Of a DNA stretch of 26,041 nucleotides, positions 15,805 through 23,556 are shown in pieces; the stretch's first letter is position 1; every line of letters begins with the position of its first letter. Source of the stretch: WHSW01 sp036794585 (GTDB lineage: Bacteria; Actinomycetota; Thermoleophilia; Solirubrobacterales; 70-9); the NCBI GenBank assembly GCA_036794585.1, contig DAIRGH010000036.1, forward strand, positions 1 to 26,041. Reading direction: 5' to 3'. The translations under genes were made by a program, and so were the position numbers. The notes below the pieces were generated by a model. That model saw only the letters and a program-made list of their open reading frames with translations, was not told where the DNA came from and made no database searches.

Positions 15805-15819
15805 TCCGACACCACTCGA

Positions 15820-18800
15820 TCAGCCCGAAGGGCAGACCGAGACGTACTCCTGCTCCGGCACGACCTCCTCCCACTGCTCGGGGGTAAGGCCGCCAGCGAC
15901 CGTGCAGGCGTGGACCCTCCAGGCCTCCGGAGCGGTGTCGAGGCTGATTCCGGGACCGCGGGTCGAGACCGCGAAGAGGCGCGAGTCGTTGGGGCTGAAG
16001 GCGACCGAGGCGAAGGTGTTCGGCTCCAGCGTGAGTGCCGATCCGATCGGCTGCTGGGACCCCACGTCCCAGAGCGCCACTGTGCCGTCCGCGCTCGCGG
16101 TCGCCAGCGTGCGACCGTCGGGCGAGAAGTGCACGTAGGTGATTCGCTGGGTGTGGCCCAACAGCGGGCCGCCGACCTGCTCCCAGGTCTCGGTGGAGTA
16201 GATCCGGCCGGTGGCGTCGAAGTGCCCGACGGCGAGCAGGCTCCCGTCGGGCGAGAAGGCCACCGAGCGTGAGAGCCCTTCGGCGGGAAGCCGCTTGACG
16301 AGTGCGCCGCTGTGCGGGTCACGGATCTCGGTGCCAGATTCAAGCGCGGCGGCAGCGATCAGCCTGCCGTCGGGGCTGAAGGCCAGTGAGGCCGACAATG
16401 TCTCGCTGCGGAACCCGGTCAGCGCTCGCCGGCGAACGTTCCAGATCCGCATCCGCGGATGCTGCCCTGTGTTCTCGGCCGCGGCGAGCAGCTTGCCGTC
16501 GGGAGAGAAGGCGAGTGCTTGAGAGTTGCCCAGCAGCCCATTGAGCTCGCCCGCCGGCGCGAGCGTCCGCGCGTCCCAGAGAGTGATCTGCCCGTCCTTG
16601 CCGGCGGCGGCGAGCAGGCGCCCGTTGGGGCTGAACGAGACCGCGGCGGCGAAGCCGCGCAGCGCGTCCAGGCTCGCCCTGCGGCGCAGCGTCTGGGCAT
16701 CGATCAGGTCAACCGCGCCGTCGCTGTGCGTTAGGGCGAGTGTTTCGCCATCCGGGCTGAGCGCGAGCCCGCGCGGGGTGTCGATGACGCCGAACGGCCG
16801 GTCGACCGGGAAGGAGCGCACGAGCCGTCGATCACCGGTCAGGTCCCAGATGATCGCGCGGGCATCGGCCCCCCCGCTGTAGAGCGTGCGTCCGTCCGGG
16901 GAAACCGCAAGCCCCCATACGTTCCCGCGGTGGGTCGACAGCTCCTCGCTGATCTCGCCGGGGTCGATGTCCCAGACGATCACGCTGCTGCGGGCGGAGC
17001 TCACGAGCTCATGTCCATCGGGGGTGAACGCGAGCCTTAGGACGCCCGCTTGGTGGCGGCCGGTGAACCGGCGAACCGCGCCCGTCCTGCGGTCGACGAG
17101 TCGTACCGTCCCTCCTCCGGAGCCGAGCGCGAGGACGCGCCCATCGGGGCTGAGGGCGCCGACGTCACCACCCTCCGGATAGCGCTGTGCCACCCGCAGC
17201 GCCTGCGCATCGATCTCCAGCGTCTCGTCGCCGTCGGCACTCGTGACGAAGACTCGCCGCCCGTCGACCTCTGAGAACAGCCCGTTGTGTGCGACGTGGC
17301 CGACTGGCAACGGGCGGCCCTCGAGCTCGCCCGTTCGCACGTTCACCCGTCGCAGCACGCTCGAACCGCGATCAGGGTTCTGAATCACGATCAGCTCGCC
17401 GGCGGACAGAAACGCGACGTTGGCCACGGTGAAGACCGCCGACTCGGGATACGGCGGCAACACGATCCGCGCCCGGCGGTCCAGGGTCGGGACGTCGATG
17501 AGGTCCAGGAGCGCGCCCGGAGGCTCGTCCGGAGGCTCGTGGCCGGTGACGGCGAGCGTTCTGCCGTCGGGGGAGAAGGTGAGCGTCTGCACCAGCCCGC
17601 CGCCCGACGCGTCACCGAGCTGGTACTCGCCCAGCCGCTGGCGGCTCGACGCGTCGAAGACCGCCACCGTGCCGCCGGCGTCGCCGATCGCCACCAGGCG
17701 TCCGTCGGGGCTGGCAGCGACCGCGTAGATCTCGGCATCGTCAGCGTGCCCCAGGACGCCGAGCATCGCCGGCGGAGTGCGCAGCAGGACTGTCAGCAGA
17801 TTGCCGCGGGTGCCTACCGAGTCTCCGAGTGCGACGCCGGCGTTGGCGAGCTGCAGGGCGCGGCCTGTCGCTTCCGCGTTGAGCGCATCGGCCCCCAGCC
17901 GCTGCGCGGCCTCGGCCCTGGCGGCACTGCGGGCGCTCTGCCGTTCCGAGATCGCGATCGCGCCCGCGATCACCGCGGCGGTGAGCAGGAGCCCGGCCCC
18001 GGCGAGCATCAGACGCAGGCGGCGGTTGGCGCGGCGCTGGCGCTCGGCGTCGCGCTCGCCGGCGGCGCGGCTCTCGTCGAGGAACTCCCGCTCGGCGGCG
18101 TTGAGGTCCTCCGGATGCGCGTCCGCCCACTCCAGCGCCGTAGCGAGCCTGGCGCCGCCATAGAGGTCGGAGGCCTCCCGACCGCCCTCGGCCCAGAGAC
18201 GGCCAGCGTTTCCGAGCCGGCGGTGCAGCCGCAGGCCCTCGCGGTCCTCGTCGAGCCAGCGGCGCAGGGTGGGCCAGTGGCGGATCAGCACCTCGTGCGC
18301 GACCTCCGCGGTCCCGTCGCCGAGGGTGACCAGACGCGCCGCCGCGAGCTGCTCGAGCAGCGACTCGACCGCCTCCGGCGATGTTCCCTGGGGGACCAGA
18401 TCGGCGATCCGCTCGCGCCGGCGCGTGTCCTCGATCCCCTCGCCGAGCTCGGTCAGGCGCAGGAACAGGGTCCGCGCCAGGGGCCGCTTGGCGGCGGGCA
18501 GGTTGTCGACGAGCGCGTCCGCGGTTCGCGCGACCGCCGAGGCGACGCCCCCGCTCTCGCGGTAGCCCTCGATCGTCAGCGTGCGCCCGTCGCGACGCTC
18601 CCAGGTCGCGCGCAGCGCGTGCGAGAGCAGCGGCAGGGCGCCGGGCTCGTCGGCGACGTCGCGCAGCGCCAGGTCGACCAGGCCGGGCGCCAGCCGCAGG
18701 CCAGCCAGGCGGGCGGGCTCGGTGACCGCCCGGCGCAGCTCGGCGTCGGTCATCGGGCCTAGCAGGATCTGCTCGCCCGCCACGGCCCTGGCGAGGCCCG

Positions 18801-20526
18801 GGTGCGTGCTCAGTTGCCCGTACAGGTCGGCGCGCACCCCGATCAGGACGGGACCGGGGAAGTCGAGCATCGCGTCGATGAAGCGCCGCCGCCGCTCCGC
18901 GTCCTTACAGAGCGTGAACAGCTCCTCGAACTGATCGACCAGCAGGAGGTCGTTCGGGGTGCCCGCGATGTCCAGCTTCGGCTCGACTCCGGGGGTCAGC
19001 AGATGGACGCGGTGCATTCCGGCCACCTCGCCCGCCTCGACGGCGGCGACGATCCCGGCCCTCAGCACGGACGACTTGCCGCTCCCCGACGCGCCGACCA
19101 GGCTGACGAGGCGGCGCGGCGCGAGGAGGGTGAGCAGCTCGTCGACCACCTCCTCACGTCCGAAGAAGAACTCGCGATCGTCGGCCTCGAACGCCAGCAG
19201 CCCGCGGTACGGGCAGTCGGTTACGGGCCTAGGAGCATCGACGCCCGGACCCCGCAGCGCCCAGATTCGCTCCGGAGTCGCGAAGCCCTTGAGCCGATGC
19301 GGGCCGAGGTCGACGAGATCGCAGCCGTCCGGAAGGCGGGCGGCGACGAGGTCCTCGGTCGCGGAGGAGAGGAAGATCTGCTTGCCGTCGGCCTGCCCGC
19401 GGACGCGCGCCGCGAGGTTGAGCGTCGGACCGAAGTAGTCGGTTCCGCGCCGTTCGGCCTCGCCGGTATGGAGCCCGAAGCGGACGACGATGGCCAGGTC
19501 GTTCGGCCAGCGCTCGGCCGCCAGCGCGCGGTTGGCCGCCACCGCCGCCTCGATCGCCTGTGGTGCCGAGTGGAACACCGAGACGGTCGAGTCCCCCTCT
19601 CCCATCGACTCGATGAGGTGGCCCCCATGCGATTCGACGTGCTGGGCGATCAGCTCGTCGTGGCGGACGAGGGCGTCCGCCATCCCGGTGGGGTCGGTGT
19701 CCCACATCGCGGTGGAGCCCTCGATGTCGGTGAAGCAGAATGTGAGCAGACCCGTTGGCAGCGTCGCTCCCCAGCCGCCTCGCAGCCGCTCGACGAGCTC
19801 GGCGGCCGTGGCGGGCCGGCGGGCCGGGTCGGCGGCGAGGCCCCGACCGATGGCGTCCTCGAGCTCTCCCGCCTGAGTCGCGTCCATGCCGTCCCAGTCG
19901 GGGGAGTCACCCGTCGGTGGCGTCCCCGTCAGTAGCGCCAATGCGGTCGCGGCGAGCCCGTACACATCACTCGCGGTCGAGGATGCGCCGCCGGCGGCGA
20001 GCTCCGGCGCCACGAAGTCCGAGCTGCCCGCCCGGGAATGCCCGACGTCGCGCATCGACGACATCCCGAAGTCGACGAGCTTGACCTTGCCCCCCTTGGT
20101 CAGGATCAGATTTGCGGGCTTGACGTCGCCGTGGATCAGGGGTGGGTCGTGGTGGTGCAGGTGCATGAGCGCCTCGGCGGCCTCGGCCAGGTAGGCGAGG
20201 ACGCTCCAAGCCGCGAGTCCCGGCCGTCCGCGATCGCGCAGCAACGTCGCCAGGTCGACGCCCTCCACCCAGTCCATGGCGACGATGTAATCGTCACCGT
20301 CGAAGAAGTCATCCCGCACGAGTGGCAGCGCCGGGTGCGGTGCGATGGCGAGCAGCATGCGCGTCTCGGCGAGAAACCCCTCCCGCGCACGAGCGTCGCC
20401 GACCGCGCGGATCTTCAAGGCCACGAGCCGGCCGTGCTGGTGGTCCAGTGCCTTGACCACCCGCGCCGCACCGCCGACACCGAGCTTCTCGAGGAGTTCG
20501 TAGCGATCCTTGAGGAGCTCGGTCAT
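15820..20526 (-). CDS. Ser/Thr kinase - nucleotide cyclase - STAND NTPase - TM - WD40 protein (upstream paralogue)
   Basis: This 1568-residue paralogue of the following gene has the same domain order. The kinase has Lys38, HGDVKPAN 132-139 and DFG 152-154. The cyclase-like domain has FTDIEGST, IESMGEGDS (Glu at the purine-selecting Lys position) and NLAAR. The STAND NTPase has Walker A GASGSGKSS and Walker B LLLVDQFEE, and the membrane helix is at about 838-860. About 14 WD40-like blades end in a cap with two cysteines (VHACTVAGGLTPEQWEE ... SVCPSG). ATG 20526 is chosen because its leader (CAGGTG before ATG) aligns with that of the paralogue; a GTG codon directly precedes it. The first 837 codons match the paralogue closely, while the WD40 half is much more diverged. 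Kinase and NTPase look competent; cyclase activity is doubtful. Confidence 0.92.
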   Translation of the reverse strand: MTELLKDRYELLEKLGVGGAARVVKALDHQHGRLVALKIRAVGDARAREGFLAETRMLLAIAPHPALPLVRDDFFDGDDYIVAMDWVEGVDLATLLRDRGRPGLAAWSVLAYLAEAAEALMHLHHHDPPLIHGDVKPANLILTKGGKVKLVDFGMSSMRDVGHSRAGSSDFVAPELAAGGASSTASDVYGLAATALALLTGTPPTGDSPDWDGMDATQAGELEDAIGRGLAADPARRPATAAELVERLRGGWGATLPTGLLTFCFTDIEGSTAMWDTDPTGMADALVRHDELIAQHVESHGGHLIESMGEGDSTVSVFHSAPQAIEAAVAANRALAAERWPNDLAIVVRFGLHTGEAERRGTDYFGPTLNLAARVRGQADGKQIFLSSATEDLVAARLPDGCDLVDLGPHRLKGFATPERIWALRGPGVDAPRPVTDCPYRGLLAFEADDREFFFGREEVVDELLTLLAPRRLVSLVGASGSGKSSVLRAGIVAAVEAGEVAGMHRVHLLTPGVEPKLDIAGTPNDLLLVDQFEELFTLCKDAERRRRFIDAMLDFPGPVLIGVRADLYGQLSTHPGLARAVAGEQILLGPMTDAELRRAVTEPARLAGLRLAPGLVDLALRDVADEPGALPLLSHALRATWERRDGRTLTIEGYRESGGVASAVARTADALVDNLPAAKRPLARTLFLRLTELGEGIEDTRRRERIADLVPQGTSPEAVESLLEQLAAARLVTLGDGTAEVAHEVLIRHWPTLRRWLDEDREGLRLHRRLGNAGRLWAEGGREASDLYGGARLATALEWADAHPEDLNAAEREFLDESRAAGERDAERQRRANRRLRLMLAGAGLLLTAAVIAGAIAISERQSARSAARAEAAQRLGADALNAEATGRALQLANAGVALGDSVGTRGNLLTVLLRTPPAMLGVLGHADDAEIYAVAASPDGRLVAIGDAGGTVAVFDASSRQRLGEYQLGDASGGGLVQTLTFSPDGRTLAVTGHEPPDEPPGALLDLIDVPTLDRRARIVLPPYPESAVFTVANVAFLSAGELIVIQNPDRGSSVLRRVNVRTGELEGRPLPVGHVAHNGLFSEVDGRRVFVTSADGDETLEIDAQALRVAQRYPEGGDVGALSPDGRVLALGSGGGTVRLVDRRTGAVRRFTGRHQAGVLRLAFTPDGHELVSSARSSVIVWDIDPGEISEELSTHRGNVWGLAVSPDGRTLYSGGADARAIIWDLTGDRRLVRSFPVDRPFGVIDTPRGLALSPDGETLALTHSDGAVDLIDAQTLRRRASLDALRGFAAAVSFSPNGRLLAAAGKDGQITLWDARTLAPAGELNGLLGNSQALAFSPDGKLLAAAENTGQHPRMRIWNVRRRALTGFRSETLSASLAFSPDGRLIAAAALESGTEIRDPHSGALVKRLPAEGLSRSVAFSPDGSLLAVGHFDATGRIYSTETWEQVGGPLLGHTQRITYVHFSPDGRTLATASADGTVALWDVGSQQPIGSALTLEPNTFASVAFSPNDSRLFAVSTRGPGISLDTAPEAWRVHACTVAGGLTPEQWEEVVPEQEYVSVCPSG
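18016..20526 (-). repeat. Long direct repeat, copy B (kinase-cyclase-NTPase module)
   Basis: This is the partner of 13270-15780, in the same orientation and of equal length. The kinase parts are about 85% identical at protein level by eye. Unequal recombination between the copies would create a single gene with the output half of one paralogue and the WD40 half of the other. Confidence 0.85.
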
Positions 20527-20544
20527 CACCTGTGCCGCCGTTCA

Positions 20545-20550
20545 AACCTA
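20545..20550 (-). promoter_or_regulatory. Putative -10 box TAGGTT of the upstream paralogue
   Basis: On the minus strand TAGGTT is 18 bp before ATG 20526, exactly as before the other paralogue. The bases around it (GTCGAGTAGGTTTGAA here, GTCGGATAGGTTGGAA there) are also similar, so the promoter was duplicated with the gene or is under selection. It lies in the 54-bp gap after the stop of the VOC gene at 20581. Confidence 0.45.
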
Positions 20551-20580
20551 CTCGACGCAAGGCCGCGTTTTGCGTGCGGC

Positions 20581-20961
20581 CTACAAGCCCCCGCTCGCCG
20601 ACGCCGCGGCTGACCCGCGGGCGTGCGAGAGGACGTTCACAACGGTGCCACTCGGTTCGCGAAGCATGAAGCGTCGAACTCCCCATTCCTCGTCGCGCAA
20701 GGGATAGGCGATCTCGAGTCCCAGCTCGATCGCCCTCGCGTGGACGGCGTCGACGTCGTCCACCTCCACCGAGATACCGGGGGCGGCAGGATCGTCGTTG
20801 CCGATGATCGTCACCTGGGCCGCTGGGTTGGTCGGCGACGCCACTGTTGCGACCCACCCCAGGTCCATCACGGCCTCGAAGCCGAGCAGCTCCACGAAGA
20901 AGTCGCGCGTCTCGGCGGGCCGATCCGACCTGATGTTTGGCACCGCCCTGTTGATCGTCAC
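20581..20961 (-). CDS. VOC-family protein (glyoxalase/bleomycin-resistance-like)
   Basis: This 126-residue single-domain VOC protein has the family's opening strand (AVPNIRSDRPAETRDFFVEL), the LLGFEAVMDLGW segment, GISVEVDDVDAVHARAIELG in the second half and the closing FMLREPSGTVVNVL strand. The first metal-ligand position has Asn (VPNI) instead of the usual His, and the final acidic ligand position is Asn (TVVNVL), so metal binding is uncertain; such members are often binding proteins. The start is GTG 20961, 10 bp after the stop of the DUF1697 gene, so the two are probably cotranscribed. The ligand is unknown. Confidence 0.87.
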   Translation of the reverse strand: MTINRAVPNIRSDRPAETRDFFVELLGFEAVMDLGWVATVASPTNPAAQVTIIGNDDPAAPGISVEVDDVDAVHARAIELGLEIAYPLRDEEWGVRRFMLREPSGTVVNVLSHARGSAAASASGGL

Positions 20962-20971
20962 GTTTCGGGTT

Positions 20972-21502
20972 CTAACGCATCAGCGCCAACAGCTTCGTCG
21001 TCGTGCTCCAGCTCCGGATCGTCGTGTTCTTGTATTCAGGCAGCGCGACGAACTTGGACAGCCGGCTGCTCGACGCCTTCGAGGCGAGGCGGGAGAAGTA
21101 GACGACGCCCTTCCCCGGCCAGGCCCGGTCAACGCCCTCCTTCAGCTCGAGCAAGCCGAACGCCTTCTTCGCCGTCAGTGGCTTTCGCACAAAGAGCACG
21201 TCGCATAGGTGGGACTCCGCGCCGAACCCGCGCGGGGCGCCCTCGACCACGGCCCTCAGCTGCGCGTCGGTCAGCAGCACGACCTTCAGCTCGATGCCGA
21301 AGCGCCGGGTCAGCTCCGACTCGAGCCGGGCCGCCAGCTCCTCGCGCCTCTGCCTCGGAGCCCGGAACAGCACGTTCCCGCTCGCGATGTAGGTCGCGAC
21401 GTCGGCAAACCCCAGCTCCTCGAAGGCCGCGCGAAGGTCGGCCATCCTGACGAGGTTCTTGCCGCCGACGTTGACGCCGCGCAGCAGGGCGAGGTAGGCC
21501 AT
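20972..21502 (-). CDS. DUF1697 domain protein
   Basis: This 176-residue protein is recognised by its opening YLALLRGVNVGGKNLVRMAD, followed by LRAAFEELGFADVATYIASG and NVLF, which is the hallmark of DUF1697. The closing region has the usual Arg/Trp-containing RSWSTTTKLLAL segment. The family is widespread in soil bacteria, is of unknown function and appears to be a complete single domain here. The start is ATG 21502, divergent from the methyltransferase gene with a 67-bp gap. A TAGACA hexamer 10 bp upstream of the ATG could be a -10 box but is a poor match. Confidence 0.92.
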   Translation of the reverse strand: MAYLALLRGVNVGGKNLVRMADLRAAFEELGFADVATYIASGNVLFRAPRQRREELAARLESELTRRFGIELKVVLLTDAQLRAVVEGAPRGFGAESHLCDVLFVRKPLTAKKAFGLLELKEGVDRAWPGKGVVYFSRLASKASSSRLSKFVALPEYKNTTIRSWSTTTKLLALMR

Positions 21503-21569
21503 CGGCGACCGTTGTCTATCACGGCCCGCCTCGCTGGAGGATCGCGATTCGTGGTCTCATTTCGGGCCA

Positions 21570-22646
21570 ATGGACTCGAGCGACCACGTTTCTCCGGCGC
21601 CCGCGGTCACCGATCCCGCCGTTCTGCGGAGAACGCTGCTGCAGACGCTGGACGCCCGCACCACCCACCGTGGTGAAATCGTCCTGCCCTGCATCCCGGA
21701 GCCGCTGGAGCACTACATCGCGCTACTGCGCGCATTCTTCGCGAACTTGGGCAAGCCGCTGTCGAGCGACGAGCTCGACCGCTTGCGAGAACTGCTGCGA
21801 CAGAGCCTGGAAGCCGGCTTTCAGGCCGCGGCGGACGCAAAGCTCATCGTCACCTACCAGACCTCCGTCACCAATTCGCTGCGCAAGAACCTGGAGTGCA
21901 GCGTCGCGACAAGGGGCACAGCGGAGCAGTACCAGGGCTGGGGTCAGGCGGAGGACGGAGATGCCGAATCTCCTTTCGGCTCCCATCCCGACGCCCGCGT
22001 CATCGCGCTCCTGGACGAGTTGGGCGACCCCGCCGCTGCACCGATCCTCGACGTTGGCGCGGGCACGGGGCGAAACGCGCTACCGCTGGCGCGGCGCGGC
22101 CACCCTGTCGAGGCGATCGAGCCGGCGCCCCAGTTCGCCGAGGCGCTGCGTCGAGCCGCTCAGGCCGAGGGGCTGGCGATCAACGTGGTCGCCACGGATT
22201 TCGTCGACACCCGAACCACGCTCGCCGAGCATCACTTCCGGCTCGCCATCCTCGCGGAGGTCGTCCCGCATTTCCGCTCGCCGTCCCAGCTGCGAGAGCT
22301 GTTCGAGCGGATGTGCGAGACCCTCACCGAGGACGGCCTGCTGGTCTTAAACCTCTTCCTCTGCGCGCCCGAATACGAGCCCGACGCCCTTGCCAGGCAG
22401 ATGGCCGAAGTGGGTTGGTCCGCCCTGTTCACCCGTGACGAGCTGGCGCGGGCGATGGCGGGATTGCCGCTGACACTGGTCTCCGACGAGAGCGTGGTCG
22501 AGTACGAGAGAGCGCACTTGCCCGCCTCGGCATGGCCACCGACCGCCTGGTTTGCCGACTGGGCCAGTGGGCGGAGCCTCTTCCCGATCCCGGAGGGCCG
22601 CCCTCCCGCCGAGTTGCGCTGGATCCTGTTGCGCCGCTCGGGCTAG
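21570..22646 (+). CDS. Class I SAM-dependent methyltransferase
   Basis: This 358-residue protein has a helical N-terminal region (about 1-140) before a Rossmann-fold methyltransferase domain. Motif I is ILDVGAGTGRNALPLA (about 159-174), followed by the acidic end of strand 2 in VEAIEPAP. The post-motif segments FRLAILAEVVPHF and LTEDGLLVLNLFL correspond to strands 4 and 5. The extra N-terminal part may bind the substrate, which cannot be named. ATG 21570 is the only in-frame start before the conserved region, and no good ribosome site precedes it. The stop codon overlaps that of the convergent gene by four bases. Confidence 0.88.
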   Translation: MDSSDHVSPAPAVTDPAVLRRTLLQTLDARTTHRGEIVLPCIPEPLEHYIALLRAFFANLGKPLSSDELDRLRELLRQSLEAGFQAAADAKLIVTYQTSVTNSLRKNLECSVATRGTAEQYQGWGQAEDGDAESPFGSHPDARVIALLDELGDPAAAPILDVGAGTGRNALPLARRGHPVEAIEPAPQFAEALRRAAQAEGLAINVVATDFVDTRTTLAEHHFRLAILAEVVPHFRSPSQLRELFERMCETLTEDGLLVLNLFLCAPEYEPDALARQMAEVGWSALFTRDELARAMAGLPLTLVSDESVVEYERAHLPASAWPPTAWFADWASGRSLFPIPEGRPPAELRWILLRRSG

Positions 22647-23551
22647 CGACGTCCGCCCGGAGCCGGGGCGGCGAGCACGAACATCGCGTTGCCGCGGTCG
22701 GTCAGCCTGGCCAGCGGATAGGCGCCCAGCCGCAGGGCTCCGAAGGCCACGCGGAGTGCCTTGGCGCGCGGCCCCGTTCCGAGGCGCTCGGGCGAGAGCG
22801 AGGTCGAGCGATAAAACCCGTAAGGGGTCGCGAAGGTCTTGATGCGTTCAACGGCGAATCCGACCCCGACGAACAGCCTGCGCGCCGTGCCCGGGGCGAA
22901 GTCGTACAGGTGGACCGGCAGCTCGGGGTATTCCCAGACGCCGGTCCGCCGCGCGAGCAGACGATACGTGAGCCGGGGGTAGAGGCCCTCGACGTTCGGG
23001 AAGGTCGCCGCGATCCTGCCCCCGGGCGCGAGTAGCCCGCGGGCCAGCCGCAGCTCGCGCCGGGGGTCCTGCAGGTGCTCGAGCACATCCCAGAACGTGA
23101 TCAGGTCAAAGCGGTGGCCCTCCAGCCCGGGGAGCGCCTGCTCGAGGGTGCCGGCGCGCACGTCGAGCCCCTGCGCTCGCGCCCTTGCCGCCGTCGCCTC
23201 GCCCAACTCGACCCCGACGCCCGCGAGGCCCTCCTCCTCCGCAACCTCGAGCCAGGTGCCCGACGACGCACCGACGTCGAGCAGCCTCATCCCCGGCCTC
23301 AGCGCCCCCGCCGGACGCAGGTGCTCGACCTTCTGGCGGGCGTTGCGCAACGTGATCTCGCGCAGCTCGCCGAACAGGGCGTCGGTGAAGTCCTCGTCGT
23401 GGTAGTAGGCCTCTTTCAACGCTTCGGGCCCCGGCTGCGGATCCTGAAAGACGAGGCCGCACTCGCAGCGGACCAGCGTGTAGCCGGCCAGCCTGAAGAT
23501 CTCCGAGAACGGCCCCGTCGACGCGCAGACGATGCAGCGGCGGGCTGTCAC
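22643..23551 (-). CDS. Zinc-ribbon class I SAM-dependent methyltransferase
   Basis: This protein of about 302 residues begins with a four-Cys zinc-ribbon-like element (CIVCAS ... VRCECGLVFQDP), followed by a helical linker and a SAM-binding domain with LLDVGASSGTWLEVAEEEG (motif I), the acidic VGVELGE, ITFWDVLEHLQDP and LLAPGGRIAATFPN. This layout is common in the Methyltransf_23-like enzymes that act in surface-polysaccharide and natural-product pathways; the substrate here is unknown. GTG 23551 is chosen because AAAGGG lies just upstream and the Cys pair follows at once. It begins 5 bp after the stop of the FAD oxidoreductase, so the two form an operon. Confidence 0.87.
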   Translation of the reverse strand: MTARRCIVCASTGPFSEIFRLAGYTLVRCECGLVFQDPQPGPEALKEAYYHDEDFTDALFGELREITLRNARQKVEHLRPAGALRPGMRLLDVGASSGTWLEVAEEEGLAGVGVELGEATAARARAQGLDVRAGTLEQALPGLEGHRFDLITFWDVLEHLQDPRRELRLARGLLAPGGRIAATFPNVEGLYPRLTYRLLARRTGVWEYPELPVHLYDFAPGTARRLFVGVGFAVERIKTFATPYGFYRSTSLSPERLGTGPRAKALRVAFGALRLGAYPLARLTDRGNAMFVLAAPAPGGRR

Positions 23552-23556
23552 CCCTT

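Noticed and set aside
13369..16272. Plus-strand frame of 967 codons antisense to the kinase-WD40 genes
   Set aside because: No recognisable domain; composition matches an antisense shadow, and it crosses the boundary between the two real genes.
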